From: Trogon surrucura
Lineage: Eukaryota; Chordata; Aves; Trogoniformes; Trogonidae
Reading direction: 5' to 3'
DNA: 64,000 bases
Assembly (NCBI GenBank): GCA_020746105.1
Contig: CM036623.1
Location: 6,802,001-6,866,000, forward strand
Positions 36,643 through 50,700 of the stretch are shown here, in pieces. Position 1 is the first letter of the stretch. Each line of letters begins with the position of its first letter. The notes beneath the pieces are model-generated. The model searched no databases, was not told the DNA's origin, and saw only the letters and a program-made list of their open reading frames with translations. Made by a program: the position numbers and the translations under genes.

Positions 36643-38235
36643 CTAAAAAAAGAGGGTCAAGGCAAACTGCTGGTTTGACTCTCACAGCTGGGAGCGACAC
36701 TTTTAACAGCCGTGCACATCTGCTGCACACAGAATGAGAACACCCCTGGCTAGCCGCATTCACGCCCATCTGTCGGGATGGCGTGCTGCCTGCTCGCAGG
36801 TCGGTCACATCACTGCCACACGGCACAAACGCCAGAATAGGGCCAGCTCATTTGGCCAGCCTGCTCCTCACTAAAAGGGAACAGATCTTCCACAGGACAC
36901 AGTTGCAAATGCTCACTGTACCACTTGGATAACTTGCACTATTCAAACTTGGGTTTCATATTGTCGCACCTAGCCAACAGCTATTTCCACAAGTTCCTTC
37001 ATACCCGTAGCACTCAGTCTTTTGGTGAAGATCCACCTAACTGAAGTATATTATGACACACTGGCTCTCTCTATCTAGCACAAAATACTTGTAAAAACAA
37101 GTATTTTCTATGGTCATTCCACATCATTAACCTCTAAGCAGTAGTGGAGATATTATGGTGAAGTTCCCAATCTGATGCTCATTTACTGCCTTTTTCTGCT
37201 TTTTCTTTTACTGCTATTTTCCAGCATTTCTCAAAACAGTTCTTTGATCTCTTATTATTGAGAAATGCTTTTTCTGAGCGTAAACACAGATGATCTTATT
37301 TTGTTGACTTAATTTGAACCAATAGTTAGATAAATGAAAATATCCTTTCCCAACAAATTTGTGGTTCCTTTCACACTATCATTTGTAAATTAAGTAGAAG
37401 CAACATCAGATTTCCCATTTTCAGGAAATTATTTATGGAATAAAATTACTTCATCTACTAGTAAGCTAACATATGTGTCTGGAGCACGCATCCTTTTCAT
37501 TGCTTAGGTTCTTTCTGATAGTTCCTGAAAAAACTCCAGAGTGTGTGCACCAAGCACATGGTTCCTAATGAAAGTGAAGTGTAATTTACTAATAGTTGAA
37601 AATGGCGAAATTGAATTACTTATAAAGATAGGAATCTTTTTACGTAGTTTTGATACAAAGCAATGTGAATAAGGTCAAAATCATCACTTAAACTTGAAAA
37701 CTATATTGCTTTAAATAAACTCATAAATACAGAATTTCTCATGACCATTCTGTCACTATTCATCATAACAAGTATAAGAAAATATGTCTAGTAGTAAGAA
37801 ATACCGCAGTGCCACTCAAGTTAATATAAAGGTACTCTATTATTTTTATTAGTATTATGTGCATTTTTTTATTACTTCTTTATCAATATGGTTTGTTTAA
37901 TGAAGCCTCAGCTATTAAAAGAAATAATTAAAGGACAAGTCATTTAAAGTCAGCCCCACAAAGCATAAATCTGCATTATTGGAGACCTAAATATACGGAT
38001 ACCCAATGTAACAGGATCACAAACAGCACTGAGTGAATTAAGTGAACAGACCAAAAGGGGAAAATTCTGCTTGAAAGGAGGAAAACAGGAGGTTAAAAAG
38101 AACCATATACAGAGCTTTGTGATGTCAGACGTTTTGGGGATGGGGGATATGGTTTGGCTGCCTCCCCCTACATCACTGGCTGACAAGTGGCTCATCCTCC
38201 TATCACATACTATGGTTGTGCTGTGAAGCATCCAA
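36643..38235. other. AT-rich DNA with a short hairpin, no gene seen
   Basis: The stretch contains a hairpin at 37082-37107 and a slightly GC-richer part at 36660-36850 just upstream of the candidate exon. No recognised gene or repeat was found. Confidence 0.55.
37082..37107. repeat. Short inverted repeat (10-bp perfect stem, 6-base loop)
   Basis: AAAATACTTG (37082-37091) and CAAGTATTTT (37098-37107) are exact reverse complements around TAAAAA. The stem is AT-rich and too short for a microRNA precursor. Confidence 0.85.
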
Positions 38236-38796
38236 CAGTTTGAGGGAGGTGATTCTGCCCCTCTACTCTGCTCTCCTAAGAACTCCCCCGGAGTCCTGTG
38301 TCCAGTGCTGGGGCCCCAAGTGCAAGAAAGACATAGACCTGCTCGAGCAGGTCCAGAGGAGGCCACGAAGATGATCAGGGGCTGGAGCCTGTGAAGAAAA
38401 GCTGGGAGTTGGGGCTGTTTGGCGTGAAGAGAAAGCTCTGAGGAGATCTTTCTGCAGCCTTTCAGTATATAAATGGGGACTATGATGCAGGCAGAAAGAA
38501 ATCTGTAACCAGGGCCTGTTGTGACAGGACAAGAGGCAATGGTTTTAAACTTAAAGAGGGCAGATATAGGTTGGATATAAGGAATAATTTTTTTATGATG
38601 AGGGTGTTGAGATACTGGGACTGGTTGCCCAGAGAAGATGTGGATGTTCCATCACTAGAAGTGTTCAAGGGTGGTGATTTCACCTGATCTAGTGAAACAT
38701 GTCCCTGCCCATAGCAGGGACGGTTGGACAAGATGATCTTTAGAGGTCCCTTTCAACCCAAACCATTCTATGATTCTACGATTTGATTCTACAATT
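38236..38796 (+). mobile_element. CR1 LINE, 3' portion, older type
   Basis: The plus strand carries the last ~560 bp of a CR1. It starts inside the end of the RT ORF (GGGAGGTGATTCTGCCCCTC near 38245, then GTGTCCAGTGCTGGGGCCCC at 38299-38318). It continues through the C-terminal region (GACAAGAGGCAATGGTTTTA) and the 3' UTR (CCTGATCTAGTG, AGGTCCCTTTCAACCCAAAC). It ends in CATTCTATGATTCTACG and two decayed units. The ORF is broken by indels and stops, so the copy is old. Its 3' UTR differs from those of the 18273 and 23884 copies, giving a third CR1 type in the window. Confidence 0.92.
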
Positions 38797-41700
38797 GTTT
38801 TTATTAATATAATGACCTATTGGCAAACACACTTGCCTCTACTTGTGGGCAGATGAGAAGCAGTAAGGAACTCTTCCTAACTGCAGGAAATTTTAATATG
38901 GCAAGAAATGCAACTTTTCAGATGAGTATAATGAGTTAGATAGAAATTTATTCTCAAACACACACTTAGCAGGATTCTGTAGCTTAATATTCTATAGTAA
39001 GCAGATGCAAATTTTTAAGATTTGATTTTAAGGGCTTATTTATCAGTTTCCTTAATAGCAAATAACTTTATAGGGGGTCCCATGAAGGGACTTTGATTTC
39101 TTTTCAGAGTAAATGATGAAAGGTAAAACACAAAACCTTCCAGTAGGTAAAAATAAATCAATGATAACATCACTGATGCCAGCGCATATGAAAATTGAGC
39201 AAAATACGTTTTCATAATACTGAAGTGATAGAAATGTAATGACAGTACATTAGTTGAAAAGCTTACTTCTATGTTGTTCCATTTGTCTAATAGGAAAGAT
39301 ATTTCTTCAAGCATCTGTATTATGCAAGAGGTAGTAATAACTAGGTACTAATAACAGATGGTAAGTAACCTGTGCAGAGTTAGTGAATTGACTTGGATAT
39401 CACAAGCAGATACCTCTAAGGTGATGCTGGAAAAAGTTTGCTTGTGAATCAAGACAAGATGAAATCATGCCAGCTGTAAAAAATTAAAATGTACCAAATG
39501 AGTGAACTTTGCTAATGCTTTTTCTTGATAATTTTTTACAGTGAAAGTAACACAGTTATGCAGATTTTCAAAAACACCTGTATAATTTTAATTCCACTAA
39601 AAGCCAAGGGAATTTGTGTTCCTAATGTTAATAAACCATCAAAACAAGACTTTGTGCAAGTGTAGCTATTTTAGTAGAGAGTGATTTTTTTTAAACAAAA
39701 AACACACAGCACAGATGCAAGTATATTGTAATAAGGTTGGCTAAGCCACATAATCATTACTCTGTCTGCATATATATGTTAGAGAAAGGCTATCAGTAGT
39801 CACACATACAGTATATGACCAGTATAGAATATAACAAAACACTCACCTATGAATCATAATAGATGGGTAGTAGGACTTTTCAAGTGGACGTTATACTCAA
39901 CAGCTCCACCTGTAGTGAAAAGCAATAAACTAAGGATGCTTCATCTATCTCTGCTATCCAGTTCTTAGCCAGTCTAAAAACAGCCTCCTCAAAAAATCCA
40001 AAGTTCACATGGTTGTTTTGAAGGAGAGAAAAGTGTGCTTTTAGCTATGGGCAGAAACCAATAAGAAACAGAAAAGTAATGCAGCAATTTTAGCATATTA
40101 CTACGGTAAATTGGAGTACTTAATTTCTGAAGGCTAATGAATGGACATGTTTCTGTAAGAAACAAAAAGAAGAGCAGAATGACAAAACAAGGGTCACTTC
40201 TAGCCAGTAAGCAGAAGGAAAATAATTATTTTGCATTGTTCTTTATATTCTATAGTAACACTTTGAACGTATGTATTAGAATTAGTCAAAAAAGAAAACA
40301 GGACAGAAAGTCAGTAAGAAAAGCAATTGCTACAATATTGCAGGATTTAAAAAAAAATCTTGGCTTGTTTTGTATGAAATAATTCTATTACAAAATAATC
40401 TAAAAGCCTTGCTACAGTTCTTATTATTCGTATACTGTTCTTATTATGATGAGAAATGCCAACAGTTATCTCATTCCGGTGAAATATTGTATGAATTCAT
40501 TTCAGAAGTTCATGGTTTCTGAAGAAAAAAAATATGAAATACAGGATATGCTGATAATTTCAACCAGTTATCACATAAATGCCAAAGCAGATACAGAATG
40601 ATATTGCACAAGAATTAAAACCCCAGGACTATCTTAGTTAATGAGGTCTTCCTAACTGGGATAACTAGTACAAATCACTATGAGCAAAAGTAGCATGATT
40701 TAAGCCAAATACAGAATTAAAAACTAAAGAATTTTTTCTAATTGTGTCAGAAACATTTTTCACCTCTTAGAGTTCTTCTTACAATGAGGTAGCACTTCCA
40801 GCAAAATTAAGGATTAAAAGCAATTCCACTGGGAAGAAAAGAAAGGGATAAAAGGATGTTTAAAGTGTGACCAGGGAAAACAAATTCAGCTACAGATGAA
40901 ACACAGCTCGGAAATGGTCAGTGAAGATTGCCTACAGATATCAGAGTTTACGGATGGCAAGGCTGATCGCAGCCTGGAGTAGTACTCCGGTCTGGAGCAC
41001 CATGACACATCACTAATATGCACAAATCAAGCTGAAGAAAAGACAAAAACAAATGCCATTGTTAGGTAATGGAAGAAACTGACTTCTGAGAGGAAGATAC
41101 AGGGATAAAATCATATAATTTTGCTAAGTGACTACCAAGGGAAAAAAGGTAAAATCCAGTAACTACATGTTGTAGGTGGATATAAGCATGGAGGAAGAAA
41201 AGGGATTCTTTCAAGTGGCTCGGCAGACCGTAACTACCTAAAGAAGTAATAGGTGACATTAAGAAAATTATAACTTTGGACTTATATTAGAAAATACTTT
41301 CTGATCCATTAGACTCTAATATATTCGTCAGAGGAAAAGTGCTGAAATCCGGGTTATTTAAGAAATTTAGCAATTAGACTGAAAGAAGTAACAGATAATA
41401 GGCTGAGAGGAACAGCACAGCACCTGCAAGAAAATTGAAAAACGTTCTATCAGGTCATCTGATTCCCCTTAATTTCTATGAAAATTAATGTTTGCTCTTT
41501 TTCCTTGGTTTAAGTTTTGCTCAGCCAGTCATGAAAACTCTTAAATCTCCGGACTCAAAAAGAGACTTTCATTCAGACAGCAGTGCCTCAAAGCTATTCA
41601 CGCTAATTAGCCAAGGTCATTTAAATACATTTTGCATGAAGCACCTTAAACTCAGTGTGCCATTTTATATATTTATCAAATTACTAATCAATATGCTATA

Positions 41701-44700
41701 CCACAGTTACTACTGGGCCTTGAGCTACACACAGAATGCTGCATGAATTCAAATTGTGCAAGCTGCTGTCTGCATAAATGAAATTAAAGTGTATGCAGAG
41801 ATCATTATTCACAATACAAAAGAAATTAAGAAGTGGCCTAAATACCGTATATACCACCAATCTGTATTTTAAGTAAATCTTAACTGTGTTGTTGCTTTCT
41901 TCTTTTTCTTTGTATTAAACTAGCTTCGATTTCACTTTCTTTCTCCAGCATATTACCTACACTGTATTGGTAAAGTAATTTATTCCATCCTCTGTGGAGA
42001 GTCTGGATCTCATTTGCCAGCATATTTATCTTTCCTGCCACTGCATTGTCATTCATCTGCAATCTCCACAGAATACCAGACCTGTGCAGAATTTCAATTA
42101 GGATTGATTCAACTAAATCCAGGCCACAGAATTGAGGCTGACAGGGTGACCCCCTGAGAATTCAATATGCTCAATGTCAAAAAAAAAAAAAAAAAAAAGG
42201 TAAAAATACAAACAGAAACAGCTCAAGTTTAACACCATAATTTATTAAGTCCCCTACACACTCCATTTAATCTAGCTCACCATAGGGGTTTTTTTCAGAC
42301 TCTTTGTATTGTGTGGGTAAACTGCTTTACAGTAGTTCTGATAACCACAGGAAAGAAATTACCATAAAAATCTCTACTCTTCCTTTGAGGTCTAATCAAC
42401 TTAAACTCAGGCAGCTTGTAATGAACAGAAAAATTACTTCCACAGAGGCTGAGCTACCTTAAGCTTTCTATTCTGTATATGTACACATTCAAACTCAGTA
42501 CAGGGTAGGTATACAGGTAAAATAACTCTTTTATTGGGTACTTGATTTGACAGACTTCCAGTGGTTTTCACTCTAATCATTGACAGACTTCATCTGCTTG
42601 TCAGTTAAATGTCCTAAAAGAATTTCTTAAGTGATTTGTGGTTACCAGAATGGTTTTGCAGCTTTAAAGGCAGCTAAACTACAGAAGAACAGTAATCAAA
42701 GAGGTCTTTTTACCTGTTGTATATATGTGCTATTCGAGTCCAGCTTTATATTAACTGCTGTACATAACATGACTTACTTGGATTACACACCAGAAGCAGG
42801 TGTAAGTACATATCCAGTTTTACTCTAAAGCATTACAGTAGAAAAGAGACATAATAACAATTCAGCATTTAATTCATTGTTTTGTTGTCACTAAAGAATT
42901 CTCTTCATACATTTTTCCTAAAGAAGGAATTTTAACTGCTGAAAAACATATACCTATAAACTGCCACCTGATTTAATACAAAAGATGAGAACACACATAT
43001 AAAAAAATGTAAAACCAAACACAAGAGTAAAAGAATACAAATGGAGTGGGGAAATATTAGTACACACACATATAAATGTTAAATAAAGCAAGAGTCAGCT
43101 AGAAGTGGAAGAAATAATTAAAAGACACATTGATTTGTTGGTGCACACAGACACCACATCAATGACTGGGGCATAAGCAAAGAAATTAATTTATATTTGG
43201 GGTCTTTTTCTTGCTATTTTAACCTCACATGACTAAACCAGAAAATATTTCACATATGACAAGTATTTTGTAATGTTTTATCAGTCACGGAAATTTCTCA
43301 ATGTATCACAATTATTAGGAAGAGGCACGGCTATCACAAAAATTAATATCTGTAGAGTGTCCAGAAAGAACCCACTATATATAGGGTAGATTTCTTCCTG
43401 AAATTTTGTCCCAAGATCTAAAAGTAACTGCAGTGAAGGGGAAACTGCACCAATACATAGTTTATTGCATTAGTACAACAGATCTGTGACTTCACTCTAT
43501 AAACATAGTGTTGGGTAGCAGGGGTACACAAGAAATCATGCTCCCAATATATTCTTCGATCATCAGTTCTTTCCATGATTCTTCTGAGGTACCAGTTTAT
43601 GACCGTAATGGCTGAGAAGTTTTCTCCGGTACCACACATGTACAGAAATACAACAATAAGCACGTTCCAAACCATATTTTTCTTTGTTGTTTCTTTGGAG
43701 AGTGGATGCAGTAACACAGGTGTGTTACTGCACTGCTTATGGATGTCATTCAGATATGACAGAGGATTGTAGAGTATGAGAATGTAGCAATGGGAATCAA
43801 ATTAAATTGAAGAGGATTCGGGGGAATTTCACCATCTTCCTTCTTTTGTTTGTCTAGATTTAATCTTGCTCTTCACTGTCCCCAGTTTGTAACATGAAAC
43901 TAAGATCCAGTTGTCCTACTCAGAGGTTTGTTCGAGTTCATAGATATAGATGTTATATTTAACAAACGTTCCCTACCAAGAGGTCTCTGTATCACGGCAC
44001 TTTTATAATATTACAAATCAAGTACCATAAGTTTCCCTAGGACAGTTACTATGTAAAGGAATAATAAACCAAAATATTGAAAGGAAACTACTGCTGGTGG
44101 AAATCTTGGGAGCTCATCTACTAAGTCATGTTTCGTGTCTCGTGACATAGCACCAGATATGAAAAGTTCAAGTCTTTATTTTCCCATTTGTAGGCAGCTC
44201 AGAATCAACCTGACCTGAAGTCTCCTTACTGAAGGTCACCCTAAGTAGTGTCTCATAAACTTCCTGATCATTTGTCACCAGGGAAGACATCTAGGTCAGC
44301 AGTAACCTGTTGCTCCTCAGATCCTACTACTAAAACCCAGTGATTCATTTGACCTTCACTAGTTCTTATGTATCACTGGTTCCGGAATTCATATGGAAAA
44401 ACACTTGTGGTTCCAAAACAATTTCATGTAATTTTTAACTACTGAAACACTGATAAAAGGAGGGTTTCACCTTACCTTTTACCTTTGTTTGGCTTAACTA
44501 CATTTTATTTAACCTTACTCTTTTTCTATTACACTTCTTATACCCTTCAAAACTGCCATTTTAAGAATCAATTGTCATGGATGCTTTTTACAAATACTTA
44601 AGAAAAAACTGCATGCATCTATCTTCACTGTACTAACCACTATTTTCACTCCTTTTTGATGAATAATATATTTTGTACTTTCAGTTTTCTTGTTACTTTT

Positions 44701-47700
44701 TGTTGCTTGAAACTATTTCATGTGACTTGTCCTGTCTGGTTGGTTTATTCTTCTATTACCTTACATTCAGATCTTTTCCATTCTTGTGTAATATCTTTTT
44801 GGTTTTGCAAGTCCTAAAAGTGATCTGATAGTCTCATAGATCTTCTACTGTATTTTCTCTATATACTTCTCACCAGGAAAGTTCTCTGTTACGTTTTTAA
44901 TAAGGTTGTTTACTTTGACTGACACCTCTGATGTTCCCAAGAGACGTCGTTTCACTTTCAGTAAATTTATTGAGGGTGTTTTTTTTTTAAACTTTATTTA
45001 AAATGTGCAGAAATTGCACTCCTATCTTCACAAACTAAATAAACAGAGTAAGTGTACACCTTTTCACTTGCATCTGTATAGACATACCTAGTTCTGATCA
45101 GCTTCATGTTATATTTCTATTACTCCTGCTATTTTAATCAGTTTTTGATAACACACTCTAGTCATAATAAATGTAATTTATATAAGTGATTTTTAGCTTT
45201 TTTTTCAGTTACTGTTCGCTCAAAATGAGATTTTCAAAGGTTCATTGACCCAGTTTATTTTTCCAATTTAAACTCACTTTCTCTATTGCTGAATGCCTTT
45301 TTCTGTATTAAATATAATCTTTCCAATATAAAGGAAATCCTTCTCTTCTTAATGTCCATGGCAATTTTATATGGACTCCAGTGGTCCCTGGATTAGGTAG
45401 CAGACACAGAGAAGTTATGACCGGATAAGTATGAAACAAGGATAATGACTGAGGCTGTAAAGTATTTTGTCCACTAGAGTTCTGCTCAATCTTCACTGCA
45501 GTAATCCTGTTAATGTGCCACTCTTCTTTTAAGTAGATAGAACAATGATTCCACCAAATGTGCTAGAACACTTCCATGAATCCAAAATACGCTGAGTAAT
45601 ACAGTTACTGCAAGATGGTGGTCCTGTAATGGATGTACAGCACAAAGGCAATATTTCCTACCTGAAGCCAAGTAGATGAATATATTGCAACCAATTTTTG
45701 TCTCGATGCTTCTTTATAATTGTGTGCCTTTATTTTATTCTACAGCTTTACTTATCTACATCAACATATTTGAAAAATAAAACCATAGGCACATTATTCT
45801 AGGGTGTTCCACTTCCACAGTGGGAGTAGAGGGGATAGTGAGGACCCAGAAATGATGCAGTGAAAGACAACTAAGGACATCGGACATCTGTTGATGTGAA
45901 CTAGGTTTAATTATTTCTGCAGCTTACTGAATGGATTATTGGTGGGGATCGCTTTTCTTTGGAGAGATATTTTTAAAAGGACAACACAATTGCAGAAATG
46001 GATGTATGATGGCCTGGCCTCACCAGTCATTCATTCCTTACCCAATACTGAAAGCATCAGTTTCACTGTTCCACAGCTTAGCAAAATGCTATTCCCCACA
46101 GAGTGTACTCCAGAGCATAGATTACTGAGCTCCGGAAACGGATTTGCATATTATCATTTAGCAACTCCTTGCCAATGGAGCCGGCAATGGGGAAATTCAA
46201 AAATGCCCAAGTTGTCAATTAAACTGGATTATCAGGGACATAGCAGTTATCAGGGCTCCACTGCACTTGTCAATATACTCACACATGAGGAAAATACGTC
46301 CTCCGGTCTCAAATCCTTATAATCTTCATACATCTTAACAGACAGGAGAAGATGCTGCCTGAACTATAAAAACTATAAATAGTCAAAGTTCTTCATCAAA
46401 TCTACATTCATCATGCAGGAAGTCATATATCTATAGATCCATAAAATACCCAGGTCAAGATGTACATATTTAAAGGCTGCATGCTACAGGAACATATTAT
46501 TTTTTTACTGGAGACTGCCTACTAGTATATACTGTGAGTTGATGTAATAATATAGTAGAAAAAAAATAATAGATCCAGCCTAGTTAACTCCATAGTCAGC
46601 TTTCCATTCCAATCATACTAACTTGACAGGTAAACTAAAGCCCATATGTAATGAAAACCAGCTATTTTGAGCAGCCAGAGGAACCAGAAAGAATACCCAT
46701 GGTTTGAATTTAAAACCTCTGAGAAAAAAAAAACACATGCATTTACTGGGGTTTTTCCTCAGTCATATTACTGTAAGTTAAATTCAGGTGTGAATTTACA
46801 GTACACTAACTACACTACAGTGATTTCCCACATGAATATTAGAAGTGCAGAATAACAGTACAATAAGCACAAATTGAACTGAATCATTCCTTTGGTAAAA
46901 AAAAAAAAAATTAGCAGGCCTTGTCCTAGCTAAGGGAAAAACAGTGGACAAAAGGAAAAAAAAATCCAGCTTGATGTATTTACATAAAATTATTTGAAGT
47001 TCAAGAAAGTAGATTGAATAATACGTGTTCGTTAATAATGCATTTGGAGATTCACTGGGGAAAATGATCTCATATATTATTCACAAATATTATTCAAACA
47101 TGTCTAAAAAACATCCTGCACAAAAGCTATGGCTTCAAGTCTCCAGTTTGGTCTGCAGTACCACGTTCATCCCTCTGTGAATCCTTACTGCTGGTGCTCC
47201 ATTAGCTCTTTAGGAGATGATGCTTGAGAGTCAGATGGGTTCTAATTAGTGAGGATCCACTGTAACTTTACATTCTGGTAAAAAACCTCAGGGTTTGGCC
47301 CTCTATCTCTCAATGTTTTACACTCCGAAAAGCGTTATGCTTCATACATTTCCGAGAGTTCAATACCTCTTCCATTTGGCTGCTGAAAGTACATAATCTT
47401 TTTTTTCCATAGCAACAATACCAAAGCAGAAGAAGCTCTTTCAATAATTAGTATTAGTGGTCACATATTACTAACAAGAATGCTTTACACTTTTGACAGA
47501 GCGCAAATGCAAAATGCAGATTGTAGACAAATATTTTCATGTTTATTGTTCCCACTTCATTTGACGCGAGTGAAATTCATGCATTTAAACATTCAGATAT
47601 CTCTTTAATCATTTATCTGCAGGCAAAGGTAGCTAGAACTTATGCTGTGTCAAGTATATTCCTCCCAAGCATATATTTTCATGGCTTATGTCAGCTCTAG

Positions 47701-50700
47701 GTAATGAGTCACCTTGTTATAGCCATGTGCACACAGACAGATTTTCACTCTGAGGACAGCAGAGACTATTCTTCATATTATTCTGACTTCAAAATCACAG
47801 GGAGACCTTTGAGGTTGCACTGTAAAGCGAGATTATGCATAAATTGTCCCCCCCTCTCCACATACATAAAGATGTAGTCTTTCACAAGCTTAAGTGAAAC
47901 TTGTGGTCCCATTCGAGACAGCTGATGTGAGCTGCTCTCCCAGCTAAAAGTAATAGATACTGGAAACTTTGCATGTCAAACTTTGTCAAGCATGAATTAA
48001 ATGTCATTTATACATATATTCTAGAGACTGGTAAACTCTTTTGCCCCTATTTAAAGACTTCTAAATTTGGTCCTAGAAAAAAACACACACCTGCCAGTCT
48101 TCACACACAGAAATAAGGCCTTTATGTTCCTTGGGAATACTCACATGCACCCATTTTTAGGCAGAATATTTTACAAGACCCACAACATTAAGTTATCCTG
48201 TATGCAGCTGCAACATCACCAATTCCTCAGGACATACTCGTTTACATCATGTCTGGATTTGTCCCCAGCAGTGTAAGATAGTTGTGATGTTCCAAATATT
48301 TGTGGAAGAAAATACCTAATGAATCATTCTGAGAAGACAAAGATGAGAAAAAGCGTATTGCAGAAGGCTCAGACTTTGATAGGAAATGTTGGGAATTCTT
48401 TGCCTTGACTGTCTGGCTAGCTTCCACATGGATGAAATACACGCTAAGTTATTTACAGATAATTGCATCGCTGTGCTGTTGCTAAAATATTAAGACACCA
48501 TTGTCCCACAGGAGAAATTGTGACAGACATTGGCACATCAGCTAAAGAATAGCTGTGGGGTAATCAGAAAAAAAAGAGCTACCACAAGACCTTGGTATTA
48601 GGAAACAGAATGTCTGTAAGTAATCCACAGTCAGAGAAAAATGTCACTTTCCTTTTCCCCCTCCCTCCTACTAATTACGTATAGAACAAATGCTCAACAT
48701 TTGGTAGATGTTGCTTGAAGGCAATTTTTCTGGAAATAGTGTCAAGCCCTCATCCATTCCCTTTTCATTATAGGAACCTATGACCTAGAAACACTGAATA
48801 ATAACCTTCAACCAAAAATATTTTCAAATACTCACGAAAGACTGGGCAGCTGTTTTGGAGAAGTATCACTAACAACCGAGCGATACAGTTCTCACATAGT
48901 TTTTGAAGCTATAGAGGGCTGTTGTTTCACCCAAGAGTGAAACAATAAGAGGAACATTCCCAGATATACAGACAATATAAGAGCATCATGGAATTGAACA
49001 GCATGTCTGCACTTTAAACAGGTATATAAACATTAAAACTAGCTATCATCTGCCAAATTTCACTTTTTATGTAAGTCAAGTGAAAGAACAGTACCCAGAA
49101 TATTTATGCTGAAAAAAAATACTTGGAAATTATGGAAAAGTCAAGATTTGCAAGATTTTTCAACCATTATTGTCTTTTTAAGAAAAGAAAATTTTCCTTT
49201 AGCCTAAAATTACAGACCTTAACACAGTCCAAAGGTACCCTTTGAAAGAGATACTTACTTTCATAGGTCATACCATGGTACCTGGAAGAAGGATAGGCAC
49301 ATCACTGACAAAAAACTAATCCCCACAAACTCTGGCTGTAATTCTGCAGAACCACGTATATTAGTGCTAATCTCAAGAACCTACACAACCTCAATCTACC
49401 ACAAGTGATAGGAATGTATCTTTGAGATACCATACTGCGCCATTTATCTAATAGTCACTTGCACGTTTGTAGTATTAGTATAAAATCTGTTCATAAAGAG
49501 GTCAGCTGCTCAGCAGGCAGGTTAAGCAGAGTCTCAAGCAACAGTAAAGCAAATGTGGCATAATCACATCCTTGAAGTATATGATTATGTTCTTTTCTGA
49601 ATTGAAATAAAATGGTTAAAAAGTTTAAGTTTCTGATTTGAGGATATAACTAATATGTCCAAAAAAAGAACATAGCAAAGTATAAGTGCAATGAGGCCTA
49701 TAAATCCCTCTGGAAAACAGAGTAAACAACTAATGTTCACCGGTTCCTTTGCAAACGTCTCTCTAACAAAGCACATTTTTGAGGTATTGAGCTATTCCAA
49801 TGTGAAAGGTGTCACTGCTCTGAGTAGATTCATAAGTTTGGACTAAGTTCTATCATATTACACAGTTCATACAACTTCATCTGGTAAAAATAGTGGCAGA
49901 AAGTCATACGACTTTCAGTAGGATTCAAATCTTGGGAGTAAGGCATTTCTTACAGAAGAAAATTTGGAGAAAATGGTGTCGTTTACCCTCCCTTCAAAAC
50001 CAAACGACGTCTTTGAACTGCGTTTTATGATGTACTTTGTCTCATGCATGTCGTGATAAAATGTGACATGACTGTCAGTTTTGTAAAGTCAACGTGAATG
50101 AAAAAATATTCACGACTCGAACTTTTTGTGTTACTGGTTTCTGGTGAATACTAGCCTATTGGCATATCCCTCCATGAGCAGCACAAAAGAGTAGTTGATG
50201 TTTACTGAAGCAATCTCGCTCAAATTCACAACTTAAATTTTTTGTCCCTTTGCTTAAGGAATTATACCATAATTTTCTTTGCGGCTAACAATTGTGATGC
50301 GTCTTAGTGGGTTATGACTTCAGTTGAGCGTAAAGCAGCAAGAACAGATTCATTCTGAAGTAAGAAAGATTCTTTCCTGAAAATATTTTCATAACAGAAA
50401 CAGCAAGCTATACCACTAGAACAATTTCTCACTGCAGAACCAGAACTGCAAGAACCAGAACTCTCACTGCAACAGAGTTTGTCCATTAGCTGAAAAACAA
50501 ACTGGCAGCTTTTACCACAGCATTCTTAACACTGGCCACGAAACAAATGATCCTCTACTTCAGTAAAAACTTCCAGAGAGGACAGAAGTTCAAATGTCTT
50601 CTACTTTTTGAATAGATACTTTCCAAGCTTTGTCTCTGCTGTTAAAAAAAAAAAAACACAAAAGTGAGATTATACTAGAATACACGCATTAGCTACCTGG

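Noticed and set aside
42179-42198. A20 run as the tail of a processed pseudogene or LINE
   Set aside because: No gene-like sequence or target duplication precedes it; treated as a simple homopolymer. The same holds for the runs at 1402, 14394, 16421 and 19848.
43418-43717. 99-codon minus-strand frame
   Set aside because: No recognisable domain, no splice or promoter context; kept only as a mention in the gap description.
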